Below are positions 8,759-17,038 of a DNA stretch of 64,000 nt, piece after piece. The translations under genes and the position numbers were made by a program. The notes under the pieces were generated by a model that saw only the letters and a program-made list of their open reading frames with translations, did not search any database and was not told the origin of the DNA. This stretch comes from Pseudomonas putida (GTDB lineage: Bacteria > Pseudomonadota > Gammaproteobacteria > Pseudomonadales > Pseudomonadaceae): assembly GCF_030159595.1 (NCBI RefSeq), contig NZ_BSKJ01000004.1, positions 1 through 64,000 of the forward strand, read 5' to 3'. The first letter of the stretch is position 1; each line of letters opens with the position of its first letter.

Positions 8759-9574
8759 ATGCCTACCAGCCAGACCCAAGCAACAACCCGGCAAGTGCCG
8801 CAGCGTGTTATCGACCTTTCGCCCCAGGCGCGCAGCCTTGATGGGCGGGTGGCGCTGATTACCGGTGCCGGGCGCGGTGCCGGGCGTGCACATGCCCGCC
8901 TGCTGGCCGCCCGTGGCGCTGCCGTGGCGGTGGTCGACATCGATGCCGAGGTGGCCCGCGACACGGCCGCCGAGATCGAGTCGGCTGGCGGCCGCGCCTT
9001 GCCCTTTGCCTGCGACATCACTGACCGTGCCACAGGCGGGCGGCTGGTGGCGCAGGTAGCCGAAGCACTGGGTGGGCTCGACATCCTGGTGCACAACGCC
9101 GGGCTGATCTACTCCATGACCGGCCTTGAAGCCACCGACGACGCCAATTTCGACCGGTTGCTGGCGATCAACGTGCAGGCGCCGCTGTACCTCACCCGCG
9201 CCGCGCTGCCGCACCTGCGCGCAAGCAGCGCGCCACGGGTGATCTTCATCAACTCGCAGTGGGGCCAGGTGCCGGATGGCCATTCCTACGGCTACATGGT
9301 CAGCAAGGCCGGGCAACTGGGCCTGATGAAAACGCTGGCCAAGGAGTTTGTCGGCGAGGGCATCCTGGTCAATGCCATTACCCCCGGCGCGATCCTGACG
9401 CGCATGGTCCCCGATCAATACATTGCCGCCGAACAGGCCGCCATCCCCCTGGGCCGCCTGGTACACCCCGAAGAAATCGCTGCCGTGGTGGCCTTCCTGG
9501 CCAGCGACGAGGCTGCCTTTATCACTGGCCAGGCCATCCCCGTGAATGGCGGGGCACTGCTGGTCGGCATCTGA
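8759..9574 (+). CDS. short-chain dehydrogenase/reductase
   Basis: This 271-residue SDR has the cofactor motif TGAGRGAG, the NAG strand (LVHNAGLI), a catalytic Ser in INSQWG and the active-site pair YxxxK in GYMVSKAG. The C-terminus shows the classical VNGGALLV ending. SDRs oxidise alcohols or reduce ketones with NAD(P). The Asp ending beta-2 (VVDID) favours NAD. An in-frame TTG lies two codons upstream, but the ATG at 8759 was preferred. It probably oxidises an alcohol intermediate in the pathway encoded by this operon. Confidence 0.85.
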   Translation: MPTSQTQATTRQVPQRVIDLSPQARSLDGRVALITGAGRGAGRAHARLLAARGAAVAVVDIDAEVARDTAAEIESAGGRALPFACDITDRATGGRLVAQVAEALGGLDILVHNAGLIYSMTGLEATDDANFDRLLAINVQAPLYLTRAALPHLRASSAPRVIFINSQWGQVPDGHSYGYMVSKAGQLGLMKTLAKEFVGEGILVNAITPGAILTRMVPDQYIAAEQAAIPLGRLVHPEEIAAVVAFLASDEAAFITGQAIPVNGGALLVGI

Positions 9575-9602
9575 CATAACAAGAAATCCCGAGGAGAACG
9601 CC

Positions 9603-10634
9603 ATGACCCTTCAACTGACCCAACGCCAGCGCGCCGAACAGGCCATGCGCCGCCAATGGTTCCCGGTCGCCCGCTCGTGCGACTTGGCTACGCCGCAATC
9701 GGCTACCCTGCTGGGCGAAAAACTGGTGGTGTACCGTACCGCCTCTGGCAAAGCCGTGGTGCAGGCTGCCCGATGTCCGCACCGTGGCGCCGACTTGTCG
9801 CTGGGTGAAGTGCACGGTGAGAACATCGCATGCCCGTACCACGGTTGGCAGTACAGCGGGCACAGCGGCCAATGCAGCCATATCCCGTCGTTGGAGGACC
9901 AGTGCCGCATTCCCCAGGGCGCGGCGGTGCATACCTATGCCTGCCAAGAACGCTACGGGCATGTGTGGACCGCGTTGGAGGAGCCGCTATTCGAACTTTA
10001 CGACTTGGCCGAATGGCGCGAGTTGAACCTGGAGTGGGCTGCGGCCGCGCCGCTGGACTCGCCAACCGGCGTAGCCGTGGCCATCGAGAACTTCGGCGAT
10101 GTGGCGCATTTTGCCTATATCCACCGCGGCATGATGGGCCATGTCAACCCGGTGGTAGAGCCGTTGAACGTGCGCCGGGAAGGGCTGGACATCTGGATGG
10201 ATCGCCCGTTGCAGGCCTGTGAAGGTGAGTGGGCAAACGACGGCGACTGCATGATGAACTACCACATTGTCGCCCCGGGGCTGGTGGCCATCACTTACGA
10301 CTACGAGCGCCTGGGCAAGCGCGTGGTGGCCGGCTTCCCGTGCCCGGAATCCTACGAGCATGTGAAGATCTTTTGGGGCGTGGCCAACGACCGCGACTAT
10401 TCGGGCGGCGATCTGCAGGAATGTCTGCGGGTCGAGGAACTGCTGTACCTCGAAGACCTGCCGGTGGCCGCCACCATCACCCCGGCGGAGATCGACTGGG
10501 ACGCCAAGACCGTGGAGCACTCGGTGCCTGCCGACCTGTACACGCTCAACTACCGCCGCGCGTTCCGCGAGTTCATCGAACGCGGCCAGGCCCAGCCGGT
10601 GCGCCTGGTGGACAGCCAGCGGGTGTCGTCGTGA
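9603..10634 (+). CDS. Rieske non-heme iron oxygenase, VanA-like terminal subunit
   Basis: This 343-residue oxygenase has a Rieske 2Fe-2S site (C58-x-H60 in CPHRGA, C77-x2-H80 in CPYHGW) and a mononuclear iron site in NFGDVAHFAYIH (N163, D166, H169, H174). Size and order match the vanillate O-demethylase (VanA) and related O-/N-demethylase subfamily, which works as a single alpha subunit with a separate reductase. The next gene supplies that reductase. GAGGAG precedes the ATG. It may hydroxylate or demethylate (O- or N-methyl) the operon's substrate; identity with vanillate demethylase is not claimed. Confidence 0.88.
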   Translation: MTLQLTQRQRAEQAMRRQWFPVARSCDLATPQSATLLGEKLVVYRTASGKAVVQAARCPHRGADLSLGEVHGENIACPYHGWQYSGHSGQCSHIPSLEDQCRIPQGAAVHTYACQERYGHVWTALEEPLFELYDLAEWRELNLEWAAAAPLDSPTGVAVAIENFGDVAHFAYIHRGMMGHVNPVVEPLNVRREGLDIWMDRPLQACEGEWANDGDCMMNYHIVAPGLVAITYDYERLGKRVVAGFPCPESYEHVKIFWGVANDRDYSGGDLQECLRVEELLYLEDLPVAATITPAEIDWDAKTVEHSVPADLYTLNYRRAFREFIERGQAQPVRLVDSQRVSS

Positions 10635-11584
10635 GCGGTATGGGCGATTGCTTCGAGGTCATCGTCAGCTGCCTGCGGCTGGAGGCCGACGGGGTGATCT
10701 CCCTGGAGCTGACGGCGGATGAGCCGCTGCCCGCCTGGAGCGCCGGGGCGCACGTCGACCTGTTGCTGCCCTCGGGCCTGGTACGCCAGTACTCGTTGTG
10801 TGGCGACCCCGACGATCACCGCCGCCTGCGCATCGCGGTATTGCTGGAGGCGGGCGGCCGTGGCGGTTCGCGGGAGGTGCACGGCGGCTTGCGCCTCGGT
10901 CAACGGCTGGCCATTCGTGGCCCGCGCAATGCTTTTCCGTTGGGCGAGGGGCCCTACCTGTTCGTGGCCGGTGGCATCGGCATCACCCCGATACTGGCCA
11001 TGGCACATGCCGCCGAACGGGCGGGTTCACAGTGGCAGCTGTTGTATGGCGGCCGCTCACGGCACTCGATGGCCTTCATTGACGAACTGCGCGCGCTGGG
11101 CGGCGGGCGGGTGGAGATTTTACCGGCCGACGAGGTTGGCTTGCTCGACCTGGATGCCGTGGTTGCTGCCGCACGCGCCGGGCAGCACGTCTACAGCTGC
11201 GGACCAGCGGCGCTGCTCGATGCGTTGGGTACGCGCTTTGCAGCAGCAGGGCTGGAGGGGCAGCTGCACCTTGAACGTTTTGCCCCGGCTGCGTCGCCAC
11301 CGGTCGCCACGGGCGAGGGCACTCTGAAGGTGATCCTGGCCCGCAGTGGCGGTGAGGTGCTGGTTGAACCTGGTTGTACCATCATGGCTGCTCTGCGCGC
11401 CGCCGGTCATACGGTGGCGTCGTCCTGCGAGCAAGGCGTGTGCGGCATGTGCGAGACGCGGGTGCTGGATGGCGTCCCCGATCATCGTGACATGCTGCTC
11501 AGTGAGAGCGAGCGTGCGCGTGGCGATGTAATGATGCTTTGTGTGTCGCGGGCACAGACGTCGACCCTGACGTTGGACCTTTGA
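10631..11584 (+). CDS. VanB-like oxygenase reductase (FMN, NAD, 2Fe-2S)
   Basis: This roughly 317-residue reductase of the phthalate dioxygenase reductase type has an FMN-binding barrel (RQYSLCGDP), an NAD domain (FVAGGIGITPILAMA) and a C-terminal plant-type ferredoxin domain with Cys in SSCEQGVCGMC and a fourth in MLCVSRA. It passes electrons from NADH to the Rieske oxygenase encoded just upstream. Start choice: GTG at 10631 overlaps the oxygenase stop (GTGA), and an ATG three codons later (10640) is equally possible. It is the last gene of the operon. Confidence 0.87.
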   Translation: MSGMGDCFEVIVSCLRLEADGVISLELTADEPLPAWSAGAHVDLLLPSGLVRQYSLCGDPDDHRRLRIAVLLEAGGRGGSREVHGGLRLGQRLAIRGPRNAFPLGEGPYLFVAGGIGITPILAMAHAAERAGSQWQLLYGGRSRHSMAFIDELRALGGGRVEILPADEVGLLDLDAVVAAARAGQHVYSCGPAALLDALGTRFAAAGLEGQLHLERFAPAASPPVATGEGTLKVILARSGGEVLVEPGCTIMAALRAAGHTVASSCEQGVCGMCETRVLDGVPDHRDMLLSESERARGDVMMLCVSRAQTSTLTLDL

Positions 11585-11590
11585 AGAGAA

Positions 11591-11611
11591 CGGGGCTGCA
11601 AAGCGGCCCCG
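11591..11611 (+). terminator. weak hairpin after the Rieske operon
   Basis: A six-bp GC stem (cggggc / gccccg) with a possible inner gc/gc pair lies seven bases after the reductase stop. No T run follows, so it may be a 3'-end stabiliser or a poor terminator. Confidence 0.35.
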
Positions 11612-11850
11612 ATCGCTGACTGAGAATGGCCTCGGGGCGGCGGCCAACAAACTGCGAACAACGAACTAGAGCATTCAAAGGCCGTTGCATAGTTTGGATC
11701 CAGTGCCAAAGAAAACTTTCCTTTCGGTCAGCTTGCAAGAAGTTAGCAAACTAACTAACGCGACTTTAAATACCGCTGGTCGGTGCTTTTGTTCAGGAAG
11801 TGAACGTTTTTTCTGTTGACGGTTCCTATTTGCCAGCAGGGGCATTCCTC

Positions 11851-11940
11851 ATGAACTGCACCTCGCGCCCTTTTCAGGAAGTTCTACACCAACCTCATGT
11901 GCATCACCGGGATGCGCATGGGGACTTTTATTACCTCTGA
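11851..11940 (+). CDS. putative 29-residue His-rich leader peptide
   Basis: ATG at 11851 has AGGGG about nine bases upstream and opens a frame ending TGA at 11940. The peptide has five His (QPHVHHRDAHGD core) plus one Cys and ends DFYYL. It lies in a 530-bp stretch with no larger gene, 17 bp before a second tiny ORF and about 175 bp before the membrane-protein gene. The His cluster suggests metal binding, and the position suggests a translated leader controlling the downstream gene. Whether it is translated is not known; a chance ORF cannot be excluded. Confidence 0.4.
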   Translation: MNCTSRPFQEVLHQPHVHHRDAHGDFYYL

Positions 11941-11956
11941 TCATGGAGTAACGCCT

Positions 11957-11998
11957 ATGCCCGACCGAGGCTTAACGGTTGAGCTGCTGTGTATCTAA
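11957..11998 (+). CDS. putative 13-residue leader peptide
   Basis: ATG at 11957 has GGAG eight bases upstream and encodes MPDRGLTVELLCI before TAA. It follows the 29-codon ORF after 16 bases, giving two consecutive small ORFs that both have plausible ribosome binding sites. This is typical of an attenuation-type leader, but I could not draw a convincing pair of mutually exclusive hairpins. Confidence is limited by length. Confidence 0.33.
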   Translation: MPDRGLTVELLCI

Positions 11999-12114
11999 GT
12001 ATCAATCCGCTGTTTCAATTAACGATATGAATTGGATCTTGCCGTTGCGAGCACGCTGTTCGCACACGGGTGGCAAGACCCTCTAGCGCTAATGCATTAC
12101 GTGGAGAAGACGTC

Positions 12115-12774
12115 GTGGAGATCAATACAATTATTAGCCTGTTCGGGCAGAAAGAATCCATGGAGCTGGTGCGGTTGTCGGTTATTTATGTTCACTTGCT
12201 GGCCTGCTGTGTCGCCATCGGGCTGGTACTTGCAAGTGATGCCGAGATGGTCAGGGATTTGCTGAAAGGTCATAAACAGGCCGGGCATGACGGCCAACAT
12301 ATGGCGCGTTTACAGAAGTCAGTGTCCAATGCCTTGATATTCTTGTGGCTCACGGGGGCTGCCGTCATTGGTATTGATTACCTTGACAAAGGCATGAGCT
12401 ATTTTGCCAACCCAAAACTTCACGCCAAGATTATTATTGTCCTGTTGTTGACGTTCAATGGCATGTTGTTGCATCGCTATGTATTGCCGGCCTTGCTCAA
12501 AGCGGGTTCTTTGCTCGACCTGAATTTCGGCGTACGCATGTTCGCGTTGTTTTCCGGCGCACTTTCTGGCGTGTCCTGGTTGTATGCGGCGATGTTGGGC
12601 GTCGGTCGCCCGCTGGCCTGGAAGTATTCGCTGACCGAGTTGCTGCTGGCCTATCCGGTCATGATTCTGCTGGGCTTTGCCCTGATGGCTGCCCTGACCC
12701 AGTGGGCGCAAAAACGCAATCAGGCCAAAGAGACGCAAGCGCCTGTCTGGCCGCTGGCGGGTATACCTTGCTGA
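12115..12774 (+). CDS. small polytopic inner-membrane protein of unknown function
   Basis: The 219-residue product has about five or six hydrophobic segments with His residues within or beside membrane helices (VIYVHLLACC in the first segment; KLHAKIIIVLL and MLLHRYVLP in the third/fourth). That pattern is loosely similar to CopD-like or other heme/copper membrane proteins, but I do not recognise a firm family. Start GTG at 12115 follows GTGGAG by about ten bases and places translation after a roughly 500-base leader holding two small ORFs. A bidirectional-looking terminator follows 19 bp after the stop. Confidence 0.7.
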   Translation: MEINTIISLFGQKESMELVRLSVIYVHLLACCVAIGLVLASDAEMVRDLLKGHKQAGHDGQHMARLQKSVSNALIFLWLTGAAVIGIDYLDKGMSYFANPKLHAKIIIVLLLTFNGMLLHRYVLPALLKAGSLLDLNFGVRMFALFSGALSGVSWLYAAMLGVGRPLAWKYSLTELLLAYPVMILLGFALMAALTQWAQKRNQAKETQAPVWPLAGIPC

Positions 12775-12793
12775 TAGTCTGAGCAACGTTGCG

Positions 12794-12832
12794 AAGGCGC
12801 CGCGAACCGGAAACCAGGTTCGTGGCGCCTTT
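12794..12832 (+). terminator. terminator between the membrane-protein gene and the porin gene
   Basis: A 15-bp near-perfect inverted repeat (aaggcgccgcgaacc / ggttcgtggcgcctt) is followed by T residues on the plus strand. The converging porin gene ends 22 bp further on, so the hairpin may serve both strands. Confidence 0.85.
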
Positions 12833-12853
12833 GTCGTGATGCAGGGATGAAAC

Positions 12854-14104
12854 TTACAAGATCGACAGCGGATAACTCACGATCACCCGATGTTCATCGA
12901 ACGCGTTGCTGCTGAAATCCCGGCGCAAGGTCGAACTGCGCCATCTGACGGTCAGGTCGCGCAAGGTTCCGCTTTGTACGGTGTAGGCCAGTTCGGTTTC
13001 GCGGCCCCATTCCTTGCCATCGCGCACGCTGCCAATGTGCACGTTGTCTCCGCTGATGTAACGGGTCATGAATTGCAGGCCGGGCAGGCCGTCGACCGCG
13101 AAGTTATGGTCGTAGCGCAACTGCCAGGAGCGCTCATGGGCGTTGTCGTAGCTGGAGTTGTAGCTGTCGTTGGCCAGGCTGGTGCCGGCAGTGCCGTTGA
13201 CCCGCATCCAGCCGGTATCGCCGCTGACCCGTTGCAGCCCCAGGTAGAAGGTATGGCCGCCGGTACGGGCCGAGAGCAGCAGCGAAGTTGTGCGGTTATC
13301 CATCGCGCCTGCCAGCGAGCGGCCACTGTCGTTGCCGACGAAGTACCCGAGGTTGGCCCCCAGGGTCCAGTTGCCCACGGCCTGGCTGTGGATCAGGTTG
13401 TAGTACTGCTGGCGGTAGATGTCTTGCAGGTCCGAATGCCAGATGGCGAGCTGGGTGGCCTTGTCGTTGAACAAGTACTCGGCGCCGAGGATGTCCAGGC
13501 GGTCGGCCGTGGCGGTAGGACGACCAGACATGAACAGGTCTTCCATGCTGGCGTCGTTGCGCGGGCTGTTGCCGCGAAAGCGTGCGCCGTAAAGGGTCAG
13601 GTTGTCGATCTCGCGTGAGGTGAGCTGGGCGCCTTGGAAGGTCTGCGGCAGTGAGCGGCCGTCGTCCGAACGCAGTACCGGCAGCATTGGCGACCACTCG
13701 CCCACTTTCAACTCGGTGGCCGAAACACGCGCCTTGAGCGCCACGCCCAGGCGGCCGAAGTCATCCGCCGGGCGGCCGTCGTCGTGCACCGGCAGCAACT
13801 GGGTACCGGCAGTGCCGCGTCCGCCGTCGAGCTTGACCGAATAGAGTCCCAGTACATCCACACCGAAGCCGACCACACCCTGGGTAAAGCCGGAACGGGC
13901 GTCGAGGATGAAGCTTTGCGTCCATTCTTCGGCCTTGCCTTGTGGATAGGCTGGGTCGACGAAATTGCGGTTGATGTAGAAGTTGCGCAAGGTCAGGCCG
14001 ACCTTGGCGTCTTCGCTGAAGCCGTCGGCCTGTGCGCTGCCGGCGCCAAGCAACAGGCAAGCGCAAGCCGCCGTCATGCGGCAAGGAGGGCAAAGGATAT
14101 TCAT
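12854..14104 (-). CDS. OprD-family outer-membrane porin, likely mevalonate uptake
   Basis: This 416-residue beta-barrel porin has a signal peptide (hydrophobic segment ending GAGSAQA, residues about 8-26). The mature start GFSEDAKVGLTLRNFYINRNF and the segments EWTQSFILDARSGFTQG and VGFGVDVLGLYSVKLD are hallmarks of OprD/OccK channels, which admit small carboxylates or basic amino acids. ATG at 14104 has GGA about ten bases upstream; the open frame extends 12 codons further. It is the last gene of the mevalonate operon, so mevalonate entry is inferred. Confidence 0.9.
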   Translation of the reverse strand: MNILCPPCRMTAACACLLLGAGSAQADGFSEDAKVGLTLRNFYINRNFVDPAYPQGKAEEWTQSFILDARSGFTQGVVGFGVDVLGLYSVKLDGGRGTAGTQLLPVHDDGRPADDFGRLGVALKARVSATELKVGEWSPMLPVLRSDDGRSLPQTFQGAQLTSREIDNLTLYGARFRGNSPRNDASMEDLFMSGRPTATADRLDILGAEYLFNDKATQLAIWHSDLQDIYRQQYYNLIHSQAVGNWTLGANLGYFVGNDSGRSLAGAMDNRTTSLLLSARTGGHTFYLGLQRVSGDTGWMRVNGTAGTSLANDSYNSSYDNAHERSWQLRYDHNFAVDGLPGLQFMTRYISGDNVHIGSVRDGKEWGRETELAYTVQSGTLRDLTVRWRSSTLRRDFSSNAFDEHRVIVSYPLSIL

Positions 14105-14136
14105 TCTTGTTGTTCCTTTCTTGCAGGCGAGTGAAA

Positions 14137-14161
14137 CCACGCAACCGCAGTGGTTGCGTGG
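14137..14161 (-). terminator. intercistronic hairpin between the TctA and OprD genes
   Basis: A 10-bp perfect stem (ccacgcaacc / ggttgcgtgg) is followed on the minus strand by TTTCA. It may lower or uncouple porin expression relative to the upstream genes, or act as a partial terminator. Confidence 0.5.
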
Positions 14162-14180
14162 CGGGGTGGAGAGGGTCAGT

Positions 14181-15563
14181 TCAACCGATCAGGGCGACGA
14201 TGGCCGGCACGCTGAGCACGGCGGTGTAGTAGCCCATGAATTGCACGCCGATGTTGAAACCGATGAAGCGATACAGGAAACCGCCCAGCAGGCCAACCGT
14301 GAGGATCACCAGCAGGCCGAGCAGTCCGCCTTCCCACAGGCCGATCACCAGGATCAGGCCGACAAAGGTGGCGATCACCGCCTCGTGGCTGATACGCCGT
14401 GAAACGAACGAGGCGGCGCGGTGGGCGAAGTTCATCGAGAAGGGGTAAGCGATCAAGATGGCGATCACGACCGCCAGCATGCCGTAGGCAAGGAATTCGC
14501 TGGCGCTGAGCAGGTTGTGCAGGTTGTTCACCTGGCCGGTGGCGCTGTCCACGGTGAAGCGTGGCGGGGCGTTGAACAGCGGTGCGGCTGGCCCTGCGGC
14601 TACCGGGCTGAGCGGCAGGCCAAAGGCGATCAGCGGGATCAGCGCCTCGGCAATGTAGGTGGACTCGGTGACACCGTTGCGCACGCTGATGACTGAGGTC
14701 AGGCGGTGGTAGGCGTGCTTGATGCGTGAACCCACCACTTCACCAAGGATGACCGTCATGGCGACCGGGCTGAACACGAAAGTGGCACTGGATACCGTGG
14801 CGGTGGCCAAGGTCCAGCCGGCCTGGCGGCGGTCCAGCACTTTCAGCGGGTTGGGAAACCAGCCGCCCCAGCCCTTCACGTCGGGTGACAGGGCAAACGT
14901 GCGCGGTTCGCTGCGTTTCATTCGCGCCCGCTCTGCCGGGGCTAGCATGGCGAACAGGGCGGCGATCAGTGGGCCGATGGCAATGCCCAGGAAGTAGCTG
15001 ACGCTGAGCTCGACGCCGTGCTGGCCGGTCAGGGTCTGTAAGGCGATGATCACCAGCACGAAGGGCAGCAGCGCCAGCACCGAGGCCCAGCGGCCAGCCG
15101 AGAAATAGGCAATGGTGGTGGCGGCGGCGAGGAACACCCAGGGCGCTACGCGTTTGATTGCATCGCCAAAGGGCGCCAGCAGCACGGCGAACAGCACCGC
15201 CAGCGGGACTGCCACCAGGGCGGCTATGACCGCACCGGAGATCATCTTGCGCAGGGCGATATGCGGCACGCCCAGGTTGCGCAGGAAGTTCGCTTCGCGC
15301 ATCAGTGGGGTAGCCATGGTGTCGCCGGGGATGCCGAGCAACGCCGTGGGTACCGCGTGGGTCATGTGCTTGGCCACCGCACCGGCGAGGAAGAAGGTGA
15401 ACACCCCGGCAGCGGGCACGCCCAACAGCACGACCAGCAAGGTCAGGGGGGCGAGGGTGGTGGTTTCGTCGCTGCCGGAGATCAGGCCGATGGCAGCAAA
15501 CACCACGGCGCCGATCACACCCATCAGCACGGCGATCAGAACCTGGTCGAAGAGGGCGTCCAT
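14181..15563 (-). CDS. TctA-type (DUF112) tripartite transporter large permease
   Basis: This 460-residue inner-membrane protein has about 11-12 hydrophobic segments and conserved TctA segments: AIGLISGSDETTTLAPLTLL, AVPTALLGIPGDTMATPLM and FGLPLSPVAAGPAAPLF. TctA permeases normally work with TctB (four-TM) and a periplasmic TctC, which are absent from this operon. In their place, a two-TM protein is encoded immediately upstream, overlapping by three bases (ATGA). Context with mvaA/mvaB points to mevalonate as the substrate. The TctA assignment is firm; the substrate is inferred. Confidence 0.88.
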   Translation of the reverse strand: MDALFDQVLIAVLMGVIGAVVFAAIGLISGSDETTTLAPLTLLVVLLGVPAAGVFTFFLAGAVAKHMTHAVPTALLGIPGDTMATPLMREANFLRNLGVPHIALRKMISGAVIAALVAVPLAVLFAVLLAPFGDAIKRVAPWVFLAAATTIAYFSAGRWASVLALLPFVLVIIALQTLTGQHGVELSVSYFLGIAIGPLIAALFAMLAPAERARMKRSEPRTFALSPDVKGWGGWFPNPLKVLDRRQAGWTLATATVSSATFVFSPVAMTVILGEVVGSRIKHAYHRLTSVISVRNGVTESTYIAEALIPLIAFGLPLSPVAAGPAAPLFNAPPRFTVDSATGQVNNLHNLLSASEFLAYGMLAVVIAILIAYPFSMNFAHRAASFVSRRISHEAVIATFVGLILVIGLWEGGLLGLLVILTVGLLGGFLYRFIGFNIGVQFMGYYTAVLSVPAIVALIG

Positions 15564-16015
15564 CAGGCGGTACCTCGCTTCAGGGGTGCGGTGCTTGTGC
15601 AGGCCACGGCTGGGCTGGCGGGTTCGGCTTCATCGAACAGGCGCTCCAGGCCCAGCTCACGCAACTCGTTGCGCACCTCCTGTGGCAGGTCACTGAGCTG
15701 ACCGATGCCGCCGTACTCGCTGCGCAGCTCTTCGATTACTTGCTGGCGCCAGGCCGGGTCGGCCACATGCTCCACCACATGGCGCTTGGGTGTGAACAGG
15801 CAAGCACTGACGCCACCGCCCAGCAGTGAACCGAGAATGCCCAGCAGCATGGCGTAGGCGCGGGCCATCTGGCTGGACTCGACCCAGCCGGTCAGCAGGT
15901 GTTCGGCCAGGAAAAAGGTGCCCAGGCTGCAGGCGGCACCGATGGCGATAGCGGCGAGCAAGTGGCGGCTGTCCACGGTGTCGCCCCACACTTCATAGAG
16001 GTTGTCGTCAGCCAT
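15563..16015 (-). CDS. 150-residue two-TM protein, putative partner of the TctA permease
   Basis: I do not recognise a named family. Two hydrophobic helices are visible (LLAAIAIGAACSLGTFFLAE at residues about 18-37; AYAMLLGILGSLLGGGVSACLF at about 52-73), followed by a charged cytoplasmic tail of about 75 residues. GGAGG lies just before the ATG at 16015, and the stop overlaps the TctA start (ATGA), so expression is tightly coupled. It may replace TctB as the small subunit. Annotated TctB proteins are about the same length but have four helices, so this would be a divergent or novel subunit. Confidence 0.72.
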   Translation of the reverse strand: MADDNLYEVWGDTVDSRHLLAAIAIGAACSLGTFFLAEHLLTGWVESSQMARAYAMLLGILGSLLGGGVSACLFTPKRHVVEHVADPAWRQQVIEELRSEYGGIGQLSDLPQEVRNELRELGLERLFDEAEPASPAVACTSTAPLKRGTA

Positions 16016-16117
16016 GGTCCACCTCCGGGTGAAGGGGGTGCAGGCGGCATTCAAGGGTCATTGGCATTCTCCTGCCCTCGCGGGCTTGTTGTTTTTGTTC
16101 GGGAGCTACAGGCGTTA

Positions 16118-17038
16118 TCAGTGCTCGCAGGCACGCCTTGCTGCCAGGGCGAGGCCGGCGCGGGAGCGGTTGGCGGTGCCCAGTTGGGCGCTGATGCGCA
16201 CACCAACCCGCGCCACGGCCTCCAGGTCGACACCGGTGCTGTAGCCCAGGCCGTGCAGCAGGTACAGCAAGTCTTCCGTGGCCACGTTACCGCTGGCACC
16301 CGGCGAGTAGGGGCAGCCGCCGAGGCCCGCGACCGAACTGTCGAAGGTGCGAACACCTTGCCCCAGCGCAGCATGAACATTGGCGATGGCCATGCCCCAG
16401 GTGTCGTGGAAATGGCCGGCCAGCACTGCCACCGGCAGTTGTTGTGCGCAGTGCTCGAACAGCTGCGCGGTTTCGTCTGGCCGGCCAGCGCCGAGGGTGT
16501 CACCGAGGCTGATCTCGTAGCAGCCCAGTTCGTACAGGCGCCGTGCGACCTTGGCCACGGCCTCTGGCGCCACCGCACCACTGAACGGGCAGCCGAGCAC
16601 GCAGGATACATAACCGCGCACACGGATAGAGGCTTGTCTGGCTGCGTGCAGCACCGGGGCGAAGCGTTCGAAGCTTTCATCGATGGAGCAATTGATGTTG
16701 TTGCGCGAGAACGCCTCGGAGGCGGCAGCGAACACCGCCACCTCGCGGCAACCGGCACGATGCGCGGCCTGGAAACCTTGCAGGTTGGGCACCAAGGCTG
16801 CGTAGCGAACCCCGTCGTCGCTGGGCAGCTGGCGCAGTACTTCCTCGCTGCCGGCCATTTGCGGCACCCAGCGCGGCGACACGAAGGCGCCGGCTTCGAT
16901 ATGCCGCAGGCCGGTGTCAGCCAGCTCGGCAATCAAACCCACGCGGGCGGCCACGGACAGCGGCTGACGTTCGTTCTGCAGGCCGTCACGCGGGCCGACT
17001 TCAAAGACCTTCACCGCTTGCATCGGGACCCTGCTCAT
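16118..17038 (-). CDS. mvaB: hydroxymethylglutaryl-CoA lyase
   Basis: This 306-residue HMG-CoA lyase has the N-terminal DRE-TIM motif [11 protein letters not shown] and the family signature [20 protein letters not shown] with the active-site Cys near residue 250. It cleaves HMG-CoA into acetyl-CoA and acetoacetate, the second step of mevalonate breakdown. The gene starts four bases inside the end of mvaA, so the two are coupled. Leucine-catabolic HMG-CoA lyases look similar, but adjacency to a degradative HMG-CoA reductase fixes the role. Confidence 0.93.
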   Translation of the reverse strand: MSRVPMQAVKVFEVGPRDGLQNERQPLSVAARVGLIAELADTGLRHIEAGAFVSPRWVPQMAGSEEVLRQLPSDDGVRYAALVPNLQGFQAAHRAGCREVAVFAAASEAFSRNNINCSIDESFERFAPVLHAARQASIRVRGYVSCVLGCPFSGAVAPEAVAKVARRLYELGCYEISLGDTLGAGRPDETAQLFEHCAQQLPVAVLAGHFHDTWGMAIANVHAALGQGVRTFDSSVAGLGGCPYSPGASGNVATEDLLYLLHGLGYSTGVDLEAVARVGVRISAQLGTANRSRAGLALAARRACEH

